Assembly: GCA_963693085.1 (NCBI GenBank)
Contig: OY856409.1
Span: 241,371,058-241,435,057 of the forward strand
DNA: 64,000 nt
Source: Alisma plantago-aquatica
Lineage: Eukaryota > Streptophyta > Magnoliopsida > Alismatales > Alismataceae
Direction of reading: 5' to 3'
Positions 48,816 to 60,916 of the stretch are shown here, one piece after another (position 1 is the first letter of the stretch; every line of letters starts with the position of its first letter). The notes beneath the pieces were generated by a model, which did no database searches, was not told where the DNA came from, and saw nothing but the letters and a program-made list of their open reading frames with translations. A program made the position numbers and the translations under genes.

Positions 48816-49189
48816 GGTAAGGAGGGAGAAGGAAGAAGAAGAGTAGGAGAACCAGTGATGAAGAAGAGGAGGGCCTACTATTTGTAGTAGCGTGGAGACG
48901 GAGGCGGCGGTGTGAGGAGAAGGGCACCGAGCACACCAGCGGCAGGAGAAAGGAGTCGAGAAGAGAAGGAGAGGTGCCAGCGGTGAGTAGATAAGGAGAG
49001 AAAGCGGCGATGGTGGCAAGCAGCTGCAGCAGCAATAGGCGGCGGCGCGGAGGCAGGTGGCAGGTGATGCAGTAGCAACATCAGCAGCAGGCAGCGGCGA
49101 CGCAGTAGGGGTCGGTAACCGGAGCAAAATCGATCGATGAAATAGAATAAAGGGGAAGAGTTCGTTGTGCGTGGGGGCTATTAAGTTAC

Positions 49190-49640
49190 TAAAAGGTGTC
49201 GGTTATCCATAAAAACCGACACCTTTATTATTAAGCGTCGGTTATCCAAAGACAACCGACGTCTATTGGACATTCCTTTACCCTAATTTTTTTGGCGGGG
49301 ACGGCGCGCGCACCCTTATCAGCGTCAGTTATTCTAAGAAAACCAACGCCCATATTGGAACTTTTGGCGCAAATTTTATCTTCATTCAGCGTAGGTTATT
49401 AGGTAAAACACCGACATTATATTAGATACTTTGGCACAATTTTTTTTTGCTCGAAAAAATTGGATTTCGTGGGCTACTTTATGCGTCGGTTTCTTTTCTT
49501 CAACTGACACTGAATGAGAAGTGATACCCGTGTCTGGCTGGTCTTCAAATATAGACGTCAGACGTCCTTATTAACTGACGTTGAATGTTAATAGTGTTGG
49601 TTTTACTAAAAAACTGATGCCTCTAAAAGTGACATTGAAC
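49190..49640. repeat. Right subterminal repeats of the CACTA element
   Basis: At least seven units of the GGTGTCGGTTATCC/AACCGACRCC kind occur as short inverted pairs, ending just before the terminal inverted repeat CACTACTACAGAAAC (complement, 49644-49658). Confidence 0.85.
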
Positions 49641-49661
49641 GTTGTTTCTGTAGTAGTGTTC

Positions 49662-51327
49662 ATTCATTGATAATAGATAAAGTCATACATGCTAATAATT
49701 GATAAGGAAGAAGGATAAGTCTATGAGAAAGAAAATATGATTATTACATAGGATTTATAACATCCTATTACATCATCTAGAAGAAAACAAACTATCTAAC
49801 TGAAATGAATAAGGGGATAAGTGGAGATCTATCTTATATCCTCCATGCTCATTATTTAGTGGCTTCTAGTACTTTGAAAAGCTTGATATGTTGCTTGTAC
49901 CTAGAAAAATATGAGAAACAAAAACATCAACAAAGATGGTACATGGAATTAAAATCTATACTATGCTGGAATCTATAAAATACTTGAAAAGAAGAAAGAG
50001 AAAGAAAATGTTATTTAGAGGCGGAAAATCAGGTAATCCCAAGTTATTAATCACATTTAAAATGAATATGCATTACTATGGTGGACTTATCACATAATCA
50101 CATAAATGGTGGGCCCTTCCCCGTATACCTTGTACTCTAGGGATCTCCCTATATAGTGTGTACTCTAGGGAGGTGCTAGTCAACATTAATGATTTCCCTC
50201 TCTAATAGGGGGCTTAATGAGCATCACTAGTAACTACATTTCATTTATCATCATTTATGTTCTTTACTATTCAAGGTGGAATTGACAATTACTCATATAT
50301 CTACATCCAACAATGTACTTCAATTACATGCAAGAAAGTATATATATTTAGCATCCAACAAAATCTAGTCATATAATTATATCCACGTACCTTTAATTTT
50401 TCAAATCTGGATTCCACAAGTCCTAGATTATGAGAAAGAGAGTAGATCACCCTGAAATATAAACAAAACCCTAAAGTCACCATGGGTTCTCATCATTCCA
50501 CATTAGGGTTTCTAATTAGGGTTTAGGTCATTTGGGATATCACTTTAGGATGCATATGATTTGAGAGATCAGAGTTGGATTCTAGGGTCAGGGTCATTCA
50601 GAGTCATTCAGGGACATTTATTAGTTAGGGTTTGTCATAAAGTTGTATAAAGTATTCATTATGAAGAGAGGAAACTAGAAATTAGGGTTTTTCACAACTA
50701 ATGAATCAACTATCCCTCTTTAATAGGATTTTGAGTAACATGGTGATCAGGACCCCAATTAGGGTTTAGGTTGTCCTCAAGGCAGATCTAAAATCAATGA
50801 TGACCATTATTACACAATATATAAATATTAAGAGGTCATTAGGACTTGTAGGCCATATTTTCTGAAAAGGGGTCAGATATAGCTCCTAAAAATATTTTAT
50901 TTAAATAGATCGCATTTTTCTAATGAAAATGATATATAGGTTCGATATATTTCGATATTCCTATCATTTTCTAGGGTTTCCCTAAGATCTGACCAATCAG
51001 GTAATTTCTAAGGAATTAAATGAAAAAAAGGGGTGGTCGGCTTGGCGGATCAGGGGAGGGATCCAGCTCTGCAGATCCTCTCCTTAACCTATGAGACATC
51101 CTCATCAAACTGGTCAGAGTTAGGAGGTGCAGGACAAAAATACCCCTTGTGGGTAAATTTGTTGTGTGACAGCACATGGTCAGAGAGGGGAATTAACCCC
51201 TTTGATTGTTCACTCGTGCCATGCTAGTGGAGAATGAAAGATGTAGGCAAAGTGGAGGTATCTCGGGATAGCTAGGGGGTGCCTGGGAGTGTGAGGATGG
51301 ACAGATCCTATTTGCGAGGATCCCCTG
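49662..51327 (-). repeat. 5' LTR of element F, second segment
   Basis: It continues in register from 42019 after removal of the CACTA and matches 33848-35490 of the left LTR. It ends abruptly at 51327, where element H begins. About 1.2 kb of the LTR is missing and should lie to the right of the window. Confidence 0.92.
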
Positions 51328-52027
51328 TGTTACGACCTCACCTTTCAGTAACCCCCAATTAAGGGAGACCAAGAGGTTGAAGCTGCACCCATTAATCCCG
51401 GATCTAAGGTTCGACATATAACCATAAACAATTATTAAATTCTAACAGACTATACTGAAAATGGTAATAATTTTTTTTTCTTTGCATACCTTGAAAAGTT
51501 GGGAACAAACTAACTTCTAACCTCAGCTGAATTATTCTATCTAATTCCTCCTTGTTCTTTAATTCTTGAATTCACAAGGTGTCGCTTTACTGTTTGTTCT
51601 TTTCATTGTACCTAAAACGCCGAAAAACAAAACGTCGGTCAGTCGAAGCTGGTATGTGGAGGAAACAGATAATGTTCAACTATGTTAACAATATAATCAT
51701 TCAATTAATCATTTAACAAACAAGATTACATTTCAAGCCATACAACTCAATCCATACATATTCTCGAACTATGGGCAGTCCCTGCAGTGGACATGGATAC
51801 CACCTCTCTTTTAGGTAACAGAGTCACATGGCACTACCCGAAGATAGCCCAATATCTAACTCAATGTGACTTGATGGTCCTACCTCAAGGGTAGCCATGT
51901 ACTAAGTCATCCATAGACCTGATGGACCTACCCAATAGGTAGCCATGTACTAGGTCTTCCATAGACCTGATGGACCTACCCAATAGGTAGCCATGTACTA
52001 GGTCATCCTTAGACCTGATGGACCTAC
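51328..52027 (-). mobile_element. Element H: start of a gypsy LTR related to element C
   Basis: It starts TGTTACGACC and shows clear homology to the C LTR for the first 450 bases (CCCCCAATTAAGGGAGACC, then ATTATTAAATTCTA, then AAAACGCCGA). Only the left 700 bp are present before G interrupts it. Because the remaining LTR and any interior are beyond the window, H may be a full element or a solo LTR. Confidence 0.8.
51891..52027. repeat. 48-bp tandem repeat in H, cut by G
   Basis: GTAGCCATGTACTA recurs at 51891, 51939 and 51987. The last unit stops after GACCTAC, where CCCAATAGG should follow, which pinpoints the insertion of G. Confidence 0.9.
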
Positions 52028-54924
52028 TGTGGCAACACATCCCATTATCACACAGATAACGAGGTGTTACGCAAAAACATGCAAAAATCACCATAACCAC
52101 AGCTTAACAAAAACACGGGTTAATTAAAACCGATTGCGGAAAACATATAAACTGTGGAACTATTACTTTCCAGTCCTCATCCTGCACAGAAACATGTCAT
52201 ATATATATATATACATACATGAAATCTGATACGTGTCCACAGCTCAGAAACAACTATTCATCCATCACATGAGTTCACCACATGTTCATATACATAAAGG
52301 CCCACATCCGGCCAACAGCAGGATATACAAGCATCATATAACGATTATCGTGAAACAATGTCAAAACACTGCCAAGGACCTGAGAGTACAGGTATGACTC
52401 TAGACTCTACAACAAAACATCCAAAACAGCAGCATATCCATCGCTTTCCTTCTACTACTCGTCAGGTTTCTCGGTCACCACACCACGACTACGACCACGT
52501 CTACCTCGACCACCTAAAAAGGGTGTACGGAGTGAGACAATTGAACAATTGTCCCGGCGGGAAACATAACTTCCCACCGCAACTACAAAACCTCATAAAA
52601 AGATAGACTATAACAGCAGATATCTAATAACAGGTATAACAAGAGCAATCTATATAAAACAAATCATTCTTACCGACAAGCTTACCAGTTGTTCAGAAGC
52701 ATATAACCAGATAAATCTCAAGAATATGAATTGTAAGATAAGATGTATCTCTATGTAACATGATTATCAGAACAAGATATAATATCACATAACCTGCAAG
52801 GTATAACAAAGATATTACACAAACAAGGCTCCGACCAATGTTTCGTGTTTATCCTAAGCAATAAGTACTAAACGGTTGTATTACGTATTATGCCCTGAGG
52901 ATTTGAACTGTACCGTTCAAATCCAACCTTTGGCTGCGAAGCCTAAATCCAGTGCCATACTAGGTCAATGGAAGAGCCGGACTCCACGACCTCCCACCTC
53001 GTGGTCAGTACACGAGTACAACACAAGCAGGACCGTAGTCACATGCTGAAGTGGTCTAAGCCACAGGGTCAGCTCCATAGGCTACCCTCACTCTAGCCCG
53101 CCTTGGTACAGGTCTCGGCGCTAGTAAAACTGAGCCGCGGGCCTGTTCACCGTGCTCTGAGCCATGAACGCATTCATGCTCCTTACATCACATATCCTGA
53201 GCCACGGGCCTGTTCACCATGCTCTGTATACATATCTGAGTCTGTAACCGAAGTTACACTCTTACCTCCTCATTTTCAGGCTAGGAGCAACCTACACATA
53301 TTCAACAATATGCGCTTCCAGGTTAACCCGTAGGAGAACCTGTTTCACCATCACCAAGTCCTGACGATGATGGATCTATGGCCAGGGCAACTACATGATA
53401 TAATTCCACTATAATTAATTAGTGTCTTTTAGATGGATTGCAGGATTCAACCAAGTTATAAACATGCAAGATACAATAGAAAATAAAGGACATTATATTA
53501 TTATTGAGACCTCATCAACCTGATCCATCACAAGGATCTAGCATTACATGTTATCACTTGGCCTCTTGCCAACCATCCAGATCCATACCAAGGATCATCA
53601 CATACCATAGGATATCAATCCTTCATCATATACTGTCACTGCCTCTCAAGGCTCACATCATCATCATGGGACCAACACATTACATTTATATAACCTCATA
53701 GGACAAATATCAAGGTAATGTTACTCATCACATATGTCTCATAGCCCTTTCATGGCTACACATCACCTGCATGGTTAGGATACATAATAACCATAGATTC
53801 AACATAAGGAATATTCTCACTTATCATGAGTTGTCATTCAAGATAATCTATTTATCAATATTACACTATTTGATGATCAGCTTATTAAGCACATCATACC
53901 ATCATCATACTTACCCTTATCTCAGGATTATCCAATCAGTCAAGGTATTCACTTTACATAACAATTATGTTGAGTATACTAGTCAACTACTATTGTTACC
54001 AAAATCATTACTATTACCATCCACTATCATCATTATTACCATTTTTACCATTATGCAAGCTACTAGTATAACTATCATCATTCTCACCAGCAATTAAGCA
54101 CAAGGGTTAATTCATACATGCCATTACTATCATTATTGCCATCATTATTATGATCATTGTCATATTTGTCATTATGCAATTACCAACATCATCATTATCA
54201 CTATCATTAGAAATATCGTAGTTTGCAAGGCATCATCACAACTACCATCTTTGTTATCAACACACTATCATCATGGCTATTTCATTAACACTACCATGTC
54301 ATTATGATTATTACTAGGCAAGGCATTACTACCAAGATTTAGTTGTTCATAGGCATCTACTTCCGTGATACCCAGTACCGTCACCAAAGGACCTAACTAC
54401 CCTCACCTAAGATCTCTCAATCCTCACTATAGCTACATGCTCCTCTAGGCATGGGGAGTTGCACGCTGCGCTGCACCCTTCCCGTGCGCCCATTCACAAG
54501 AGGATCAGGCGACATGCGTGGGGAGGCTGCACGCTGCACTCAAACTGCTGCTCGCGCACCCCATCAGGCGACATCCACTTCTGCCCGCACGCCCACTTCT
54601 ACCTGCACGCTCACCTCTCTCCCACACACCCCTTCAAAGGAGGATCGGGTGACACCAAGCTTTGCCCGCGCGCTCACTTCTCAAGTGAACCGGGTGACAC
54701 GCATGTCGCGCGTCAGGGAGTGCTGCGCGGCTCGGGTGAGATGGGTGTCGCGCGCCAGGGAATGTTGCGCGGCTCACCCCATCGAGCACGCCCATCCCAT
54801 ACTCACCACCTGCCCGACACATGAGCTCACCCTAACAATTTCACGACTGCTAGGAGAGAGAGAGGGAGAGAAAGAAGGAAAGGAGAGAGGGAAGCACTCT
54901 CTACAAATCGTGCAACAGCATAAG

Positions 54925-56070
54925 GCCTATCGGCCCGCACGCCTCTAGGAAAGGAGGGTGTGTCGGCCAGCTCACCCACTCCTGCTCGCTCTCCACACCT
55001 CAAGGGGTATCGCCCGATACACCCTCACCTATCGGCCATTACACCACCTATACCTGTCGGGCAACACCACCAACTACTAAGGGAAGCCCTCTCGTCCACC
55101 ACAGGGATTAAGGCCTATCGCCCATCCAACAGGGTAACGCTCAACCTAGCCAACAAAACTCATTGCTCACCCTATCGCCCAACACATGGGCAGGGTATCG
55201 GCCAACCTCAAGGACATAACCTGTTGTTCAACAAAGCTTACATATCGTCCAACAAAGAGATGCCATATCATCCATCACAAAGGCAAAGGTGCCATGTCGT
55301 CCATCAAAGAAGATATCGTCCAACAACTCAATCCAAGAAGAAGTATCGCCCAACACATGGTCACCATCAACCTCCAACTCAAGCATCACAAACCCTAGAT
55401 CACTAGAAACCCTAAACCCTAAGGGTATATCGGCCACCAAAGGAAACTCAAGCATAAAACAAGCTAAGCTACTAAGTTAAATACTAACATATAACAAGGT
55501 TATTGCTAGAGGAAAAGGAATTAGGGTTAGAAGTCATGCAACCCGCCTTAAGCTCCAAGCTCCAAGGAAGAAGGAACACTCCAAGGTCCAAAGCTATGCT
55601 CCACCAAGCTACTCCAGGAAGGTGTATCGGCCACCACTTCAGCTCCAAGGGAGTGTGTCGGACAACACAAGCAAGATGGAGAGGGATATCGTGCACTAAA
55701 GGTGGAGGGGAGACCAAAAGAGCAAAGGAGACTAAGGCAAGGGAAAGAGCTACATATATAGGAAGAAGGGGGAGGAGAAACCAAGGTGCAACCATGCTAA
55801 GTGTCGTCCACCCAAGGGACACTTGTCCTAGGGTTCAAGCCAACACATTAGCAAGCCAAGAGACACTTGTCCAAGCTAGACACCAAGTGTCACCAACCAA
55901 GGTCAAGCCACATGGGCGACACAAGCAAGAACTCCTGTTGGGCGACACAAACAAGCAACTGGGCGGCACACCAAGGTGTTGGACGACACAAAGCTCTCTT
56001 GGACGACACACACAACCCCTAGGTCGATACAAACTTACCTTGGACGACACAAGGCAATCCAAGGCCGACA
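54925..56070 (-). repeat. TCGSCC/TCGTCC-type motif array in G LTR
   Basis: More than twenty copies of a short unit of the form (T/G)ATCG(G/T/C)CCAACA and relatives occur at irregular spacing. Left of about 55700 they are mostly in one orientation (for example TATCGCCCAACACATGG at about 55170). Right of about 55910 they are in the opposite orientation (GGGCGACACAA, GGACGACACAA). The switch in orientation lies near the TATA-like box. Confidence 0.75.
55753..55760 (-). promoter_or_regulatory. TATA-like box of G LTR
   Basis: The minus strand reads CCTATATATGTAG here. It is the only strong TATA-like sequence in the GC-rich half of the LTR. Confidence 0.45.
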
Positions 56071-56379
56071 CACAGCTCAAACAAGCCCAAACAACACATC
56101 TCAAGGCCCAAACAAGCTCAACTCAGGCCCAAAGAACTCAACCAACAAGCCCAAGCCTTCCTCTCAACCCTAGAGGAAGCAAAGAGGGGAAAACATCTCA
56201 CAAGATGGCAAACTTGCACACAAAACCCTAAACTTGGGTTATTTGCAAGTAGCCCCTCGAACTCTCAACAAAGCACAACAAAACCCTAATCACCACTAAA
56301 GGTGACTAGCAAGCATCAAACCACCAAGATTAAGCAAAACAAATAGGGTAAACCCTAAACGCAGGTCAGGGTCCTTACA

Positions 56380-56394
56380 ATCTAACCCCCTTTA
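56380..56394 (-). promoter_or_regulatory. Polypurine tract of element G
   Basis: The element strand reads AAAGGGGGTTAGAT directly before TGTAAGGACC. Confidence 0.8.
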
Positions 56395-56619
56395 AGGGAT
56401 TTCGTCCCCGAAATCCGAAGAGAAAAGTGAGGGATACTTCCTCCTCATCTCTTCCTCAAGCTCCCACGTGGCTTCCTCAATGCCACGACGCTGCCAAAGA
56501 ACCTTTACAAGAACCAGATCTTTCTTCTTCAACTTATTGATCCTTCTGTCCAGGATCGCCACCGGACCTTCCTCGTAGGTCACATCTGCATCAAGCTCAA
56601 CCTCAACTGGTTGTATCAC
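56392..56619 (-). pseudogene. Gypsy chromodomain (element G)
   Basis: The frame reads PVAILDRRINKLKKKDLVLV and KVLWQRRGIEEATWELEEEM, closing RRKYPSLF and ending before the polypurine tract. It is a full chromovirus chromodomain, thought to guide integration to heterochromatin. It belongs to the C-terminus of integrase but is in a separate open piece, because stops occur between 56620 and 56876. Confidence 0.9.
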
Positions 56620-56876
56620 TGTACCTGAATCCGATGACTTTTCTTTAACATGCTGACATGAAACACTGGATGCAACCTATGCAACTCTGGAGGCAAATCT
56701 AACTCGTAAGCTACTCTGCCAACACGTGCTATCACTGGGTAAGGCCCCATATACCTGGGAGCTAACTTACCCTTCCATCAAAACCTTATCACTCCTTTCC
56801 ACGGTGAGACTTTAAGATACACTTTGTCTCCTACCTAGAACTCCAAAGGTCGTCGGCGATTGTCTGCATATGACTT

Positions 56877-57653
56877 CTATCTATCCTGTGCCACTTTCAA
56901 CTGTTGTTGTATCACCTTGATCTTTTCTGTCGTCTGTTGTACTAGCTCAGGACCCAAAAGCTGATATTCACTTGATTCATACCAACACAAAGGAGATCTG
57001 CACTTCCTCCCATACAAAGCCTCATAAGGAGCCATGTCGATGCTTCGTTGGTAATTGTTGTTGTAAGCAAACTCTATCAAGCTCAGATGTACATCCCAGT
57101 TTCCTAGAAACTGCAAAACACAAGCTCGAATAAGATCTTCCAAAATCTGAATAGTCCTCTCAGACTGTCCATATGTCTGTGGGTGAAAAGTTGTACTGAA
57201 CCTTAACTGTGTTCCCAACGCCTTGTGTAATTGTTCCCAAAAACGACTTGTGAACTGAGGACCTCTGTCAGAAACTATCGTTACTTGCACACCATGCAAA
57301 CGTACTATCTCATCCACATATACTCGAGCTAGCTTCTCAGCTGTATATGTCATCTTCACTGGTAGAAAATGGGCAGACTTAGTCAATCTGTCCACTATCA
57401 CCCAAATGGAATCATGATTCCTAGTTGTCCGGGGTAGACCAACTACGAAATCCATAGTTATATGATCCCATTTCCACTGTGTTATCGGCAAAGGTTGCAA
57501 CGTACCGGCCGTCTTCTGATGTTCAGCCTTCACTTGCTGACAAACCGCACACCTTGCTATGAACTCAGCTACATCCTTCTTCAAACCGGGCCACCAATAC
57601 AAGTCCTTCAGACTATGATACATCTTGGTGACACCTGGATGCATCGCATACAT
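56877..57653 (-). pseudogene. Gypsy integrase (element G)
   Basis: The 258-codon piece begins just after the first His of the zinc finger (MHPGVTKMYHSLKDLYWWPG, then CAVCQQVK). It holds the DDE core: HITMDFVVGLP with Asp, SDRGPQFTSRFWE with Asp, and GQSERTIQILEDLI with the Glu region. It continues through FAYNNNYQRSIDMAPYEALY to VAQDR, where TAG ends it. A TAA at 57668 separates it from RNase H. The Thr-Tyr in HPQTYGQSER replaces the usual Thr-Asp. Confidence 0.92.
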
Positions 57654-57665
57654 CGATGTATGTGC

Positions 57666-59381
57666 TTATTCAAGCACCAACTTCCTCAGATTATCAACAT
57701 CTGGAACCACCATCCTATCATGATAGCAAACTAGTCCATCCTCGGACTCATGAAACCCATCACGCTTGTCGCTGCCGAACTCTGATCTAATCAACTTTAC
57801 TGCATCATCTGTTTGTTGTGCATCCTTGATCTGTTGTCTCAATGTAGGCTTGACTTGCATCTGTGCGAAAAGACCAGACAACAAAGAAACTTCCATATGT
57901 ACATTCATCTGTCTCAGAGAAACAAACATATCGCACCTATGGCATACCAGAGAACTCAACTGTGCCTTCTTTGAGGAAAGAGAAGAAGACTTTCTGCTAA
58001 GCGCATCAGCTACCACATTCATCTTACCAGGATGATACTCGATAGTGCAGTCGTAATCATTGATCAACTCCATCCATCGTCGTTGTCGCATGTTCAACTC
58101 TTGCTGCGTAAAGATGTACTTCAGATTCTTATGGTCCGTAAAGATCTGACATACTTCCCCATACAGATAGTGTCTCCAAATCTTTAACGCATGAACCACT
58201 GCTACCAACTCCAAATCATGGGTCGAATAGTTCTCCTCATTCTTCTTGAGCTGTCGCGAGGCAAAAGAAACCACATGATCTTCCTGCATCAACACGCAAC
58301 CTAAACCTTTCTTGGAGGTGTCACAGAAAATAACATAGCCTTTCCCAGGCTCTGGCAAGATCAACACTGGAGCACTGGTCAGCTTCTCCTTCAGACTATG
58401 GAAAGCTTGCTGACATCGATCATCCCACACAAAAGGTACATCCTTCCTGGTCAACTTTGTCATCGGCAACGCGATCACACTGAAGTCCTTGATAAACCTC
58501 CGGTAGTATCCAGTCAAACCAAGGAAACTACGAACCTCTGTCGGCGTCTTCGGTTGTTCCCAATCTGCAACAGATTCCACCTTCTTCGGATCTACCTTGA
58601 CTCCTTCAGGGGATATCACATGGCCCAAGAAGGTTACTTCATCCAGCCAGAACTCACACTTACTGAACTTGGCATACAACTGATGTTGGCGAAGAAGAGT
58701 CAACACTCGACGAAGATGTTGCTCATGCTCTAGCCGGTCCCGACTATAGATCAAGATGTCATCTATAAAGACTACAACAAACTGATCTAAGAACTGACGG
58801 AACACTCTGTTCATCAGATCCATGAAAGCAGCAGGTGCATTGGTTAACCCAAACGGCATAAACACGAACTCGAAATGACCATACCTCGTCCTGAAAGCTG
58901 ACTTTGGTATGTCATCCGCCTTTATCCTCAACTGATGATATCCAAACCGTAGATCGATCTTCGAGAACACTGTAGCACCACGCAACTGATCGAACATATC
59001 ATCTATCCTTGGCAACGGGTACTTATTCTTGATCGTGACTTTGTTCAACTGTCGGTAGTCTATACACAACCGCATCGAACCATACTTCTTTTTAACAAAC
59101 AACACAGGAGCACCCCACGGTGACGTACTCGGTCGGATAAAACCTTTCTCCATCAACTCTTGCAACTGCTTCTTCAACTCTGCCATCTCTGCTGAAGCCA
59201 TCCTGTATGGTGACTGTGCAACTGGCTGTGTTCCAGGGACCAGATTGATCTCGAAATCAATCTCTCGGGGTGGAGGAACACCAGGAAACTCCTCAGGAAA
59301 GACGTCTGCAAACTCTCGAACCACGGACACCTCCTCAAGACTAGGACCTTTCACCTTGGTAACCACAATGGTATCCACCAC
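57666..59381 (-). pseudogene. Gypsy reverse transcriptase and RNase H (element G)
   Basis: The 571-codon uninterrupted reading has the RT entry ([17 protein letters not shown]), then [30 protein letters not shown] and [20 protein letters not shown]. The catalytic [13 protein letters not shown] box is near residues 210-222. RNase H follows ([17 protein letters not shown], then [35 protein letters not shown], and DALSRK). All the usual motifs are present, with CDTS for CDAS. It would be functional in motif terms, but is bounded by nonsense codons on both sides. Confidence 0.95.
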
Positions 59382-59408
59382 GTGAGCTAGGAACGCCTCA
59401 CATCCTTG

Positions 59409-59882
59409 TCATAACAACTTATCTGCCACCATAGTTGATACTAAACACGTCAGAAGAATCTTCCTATCTCCCTGGAAGACCCACTTCTCTCCAGCAACAT
59501 CAAACACTGCCTGCTTGGATCCACAGTCCAAGACAACCTTAAACTTCTCTAAGGTATCCATCCCGAGGATAACATCGAAACCATGCATATCAAGTGGTAT
59601 AAGATCCACTTGAATGCGATGTCCCGAGAAAGACAGAACACAAGATGGACACTCTTCTCGAAGCAAAGAGGAACCATTAAGAGGGGTTTCTAACAACAAG
59701 CTATCCTTCTTACAACTAACAGGTAGATGACAATTTTCAAGCATACTATAGGTGATAAAAGAGTGTGTAGCACCCGGGTCAACCAGAACAGATATAAAGC
59801 AAGAAGAAGACATATCAGAATGAAATAACTCCATTTGACCTGTCACCACTCGCGGATTGACTACCGCCTCTGGCTGATTCAT
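59409..59882 (-). pseudogene. Gypsy aspartic protease (element G)
   Basis: The reading from MNQPEAVVNPRVVTGQM passes the active site as VLVDPGATHSFITYSM and the second block FDVILGMDTLEKF. The catalytic D-S/T-G-A is D-P-G-A here, a variant seen in some chromoviruses. It ends in a TGA at 59409 (after DKLL) in the same frame as the RT that resumes with QGCEAFLA, so a single nonsense codon separates protease and RT. Confidence 0.9.
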
Positions 59883-60176
59883 GGCATAGAATCGAGCCGT
59901 TGCTTGCTGTCCACGACCTCTGCTTCCTTGAGCAGACGATCCAGCTTGAGACGCTTGACCGCATCCTCGACCTCTGCTACCACTGGGCTACGGTTTCTCA
60001 GACTTCTGGAAACTCTGTCTCGGCTACTGCGTCACTTCAACATCTCTATTCGGGCAATTAAGCCTGAAATGCCCGACTTGTCCACAAAGATGACATGCCT
60101 TGTCCTCAAACTGTGGCCTATTTGGCCATGTCACTGCCACAGAAGCTGAACTTTGCACCTTAGACGGTGAAGAAAC
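59883..60176 (-). pseudogene. Gypsy gag C-terminus with zinc knuckle (element G)
   Basis: In frame with the protease the sequence upstream reads CHLCGQVGHFRLNCPNR, a complete CCHC knuckle near 60090-60050, then a TAG after VEVTQ and SRGRGQQATARFYAMNQ. The gag is cut at 60176 by the LTR of E, and its N-terminal part must lie right of the window. Confidence 0.88.
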
Positions 60177-60907
60177 TGAAAAACACTAGAGGGGGGTGAA
60201 TAGAGTTTTTAAATAATTTAAACAATTTATTGAAGTCAAACAACCACAATTGAAAATTGGAAGAAGGAGACGGGTGTTTAGAGTGGTTCCAACTTTAGAA
60301 AATACTAAAGTTGTCAGTCCACTACCCGGTTGCTTACCCAACCGGGATTTTGAAAGTATTTATTTTATTACCTTCTCAAGGATTTATACAAAATACAATA
60401 CTTTCCTTTACACCCTTTGAACAACCTTCACTTGAAGTAGGTGCACCAACTTTGAGGTAGCCTTCTTGAAGTAACTCCAAGCTCCCCCTTGAAGTAGCCT
60501 TCCTCTCTAGAAGTAACCTCCCATTGCACCAGCCTTCTGAAGTAGCTCAAAGTCACCTTCTTCACCAAGAAGATCTCCACCCTCTCCAATCAGCAGCCTC
60601 CAACCTAGGAGTAGCAAGGAGAGTACAAACGGTAATAGAGAACAAGAAAGGAAAAAGGAAATTACAACTTATCCTTTGTAGCCCAAGGCTTGATTTGCCT
60701 AGATCAAGCGTATAGATCTCCTAACCAAGTGTATGGACTTGTGATTGCAGTGGGTAGGAGATACTAGCCTATAGGACACGAATTTTGAGCTAAGGAAGGA
60801 AGTAGCCAATTGTCACAGTGCTCAAATTGCTCACAAACAGATTGCTCAAAGTATGCTCAAGGAATTCTCAAGTGTAACAAGTGTATTTGAGTGTCCTATG
60901 GCTTGTC

Positions 60908-60916
60908 CTATTTATA
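60908..60916 (-). promoter_or_regulatory. TATA box of E LTR
   Basis: The minus strand reads CCTATAAATAGGAC, a strong plant TATA box. The palindromic motifs begin about 140 bp upstream of it. Confidence 0.75.

Larger units (their letters stand above)
42020..49658 (-). mobile_element. CACTA (En/Spm) DNA transposon
   Basis: The element is 7639 bp with a 3-bp target duplication, TTC (42017-42019 and 49659-49661). The right end read outward-in is CACTACTACAGAAACAACG. The left end is GACTAGTACATAACC, so its first base is G instead of C. The empty site is visible in the other LTR of F. Both subterminal regions contain many GCGTCGGTTAT-type inverted repeats, which in this superfamily are bound by the TNPA-type protein. 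It carries two minus-strand genes, a TNP2-type transposase and a DUF8039/Ulp1-like gene, both with nonsense codons, so it is a dead autonomous-type copy. Confidence 0.95.
33669..51327 (-). mobile_element. Element F: Ty3/gypsy chromovirus, interrupted
   Basis: This minus-strand gypsy element has its left LTR at 33669-36697, interior at 36698-41850 and a right LTR starting at 41851. The interior reads gag, protease, RT, RNase H, integrase, chromodomain, all with stops. The right LTR is split by the CACTA transposon (42020-49658) and cut by element H at 51328. A comparison of 60 bases (34021 against 49849) gives 4 differences. The long LTRs and terminal chromodomain suggest the Tekay-like group. 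F itself is inserted in copia I. Confidence 0.92.
52028..56379 (-). repeat. 3' LTR of element G
   Basis: The LTR is 4352 bp, starts TGTGGCAACA and ends CCTTACA, so on the element strand it begins TGTAAGGACC and ends TTGCCACA. The left boundary is fixed by the interrupted repeat of H and the right one by the polypurine tract and chromodomain. It is GC-rich from 54440 to 56200, with a TATA-like box at 55753-55760 and a long motif array. The partner LTR is outside the window. Confidence 0.82.
52028..60176 (-). mobile_element. Element G: recent Ty3/gypsy chromovirus
   Basis: The minus-strand element has a 4.35-kb LTR (52028-56379) and an interior running from the polypurine tract to 60176, where element E interrupts its gag. 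The pol reading is nearly continuous over 3.8 kb with only a few nonsense codons, which makes it the best preserved element in the window. CCTAC (52023-52027) is the likely target duplication. The chromodomain at the end of pol places it among the chromoviruses. Confidence 0.9.

Noticed and set aside
48657..49127. Ser/Pro/Ala-rich ORFs near the right end of the CACTA.
   Set aside because: Low-complexity GC-rich sequence in the element end. Overlapping frames are open and nothing matches a known CACTA protein.
51033..51227. ORF similar to one in the left LTR of F (35202-35426).
   Set aside because: Similarity is explained by the two being the same LTR segment.
54451..56231. Overlapping ORFs of 121-242 codons on both strands in the G LTR.
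   Set aside because: GC-rich composition and repeated motifs keep several frames open at once. No domain is recognisable, and the region is LTR by position.
55395..56360. AAACCCTA repeats suggestive of telomere sequence.
   Set aside because: Only scattered single or double units occur; there is no telomeric array.
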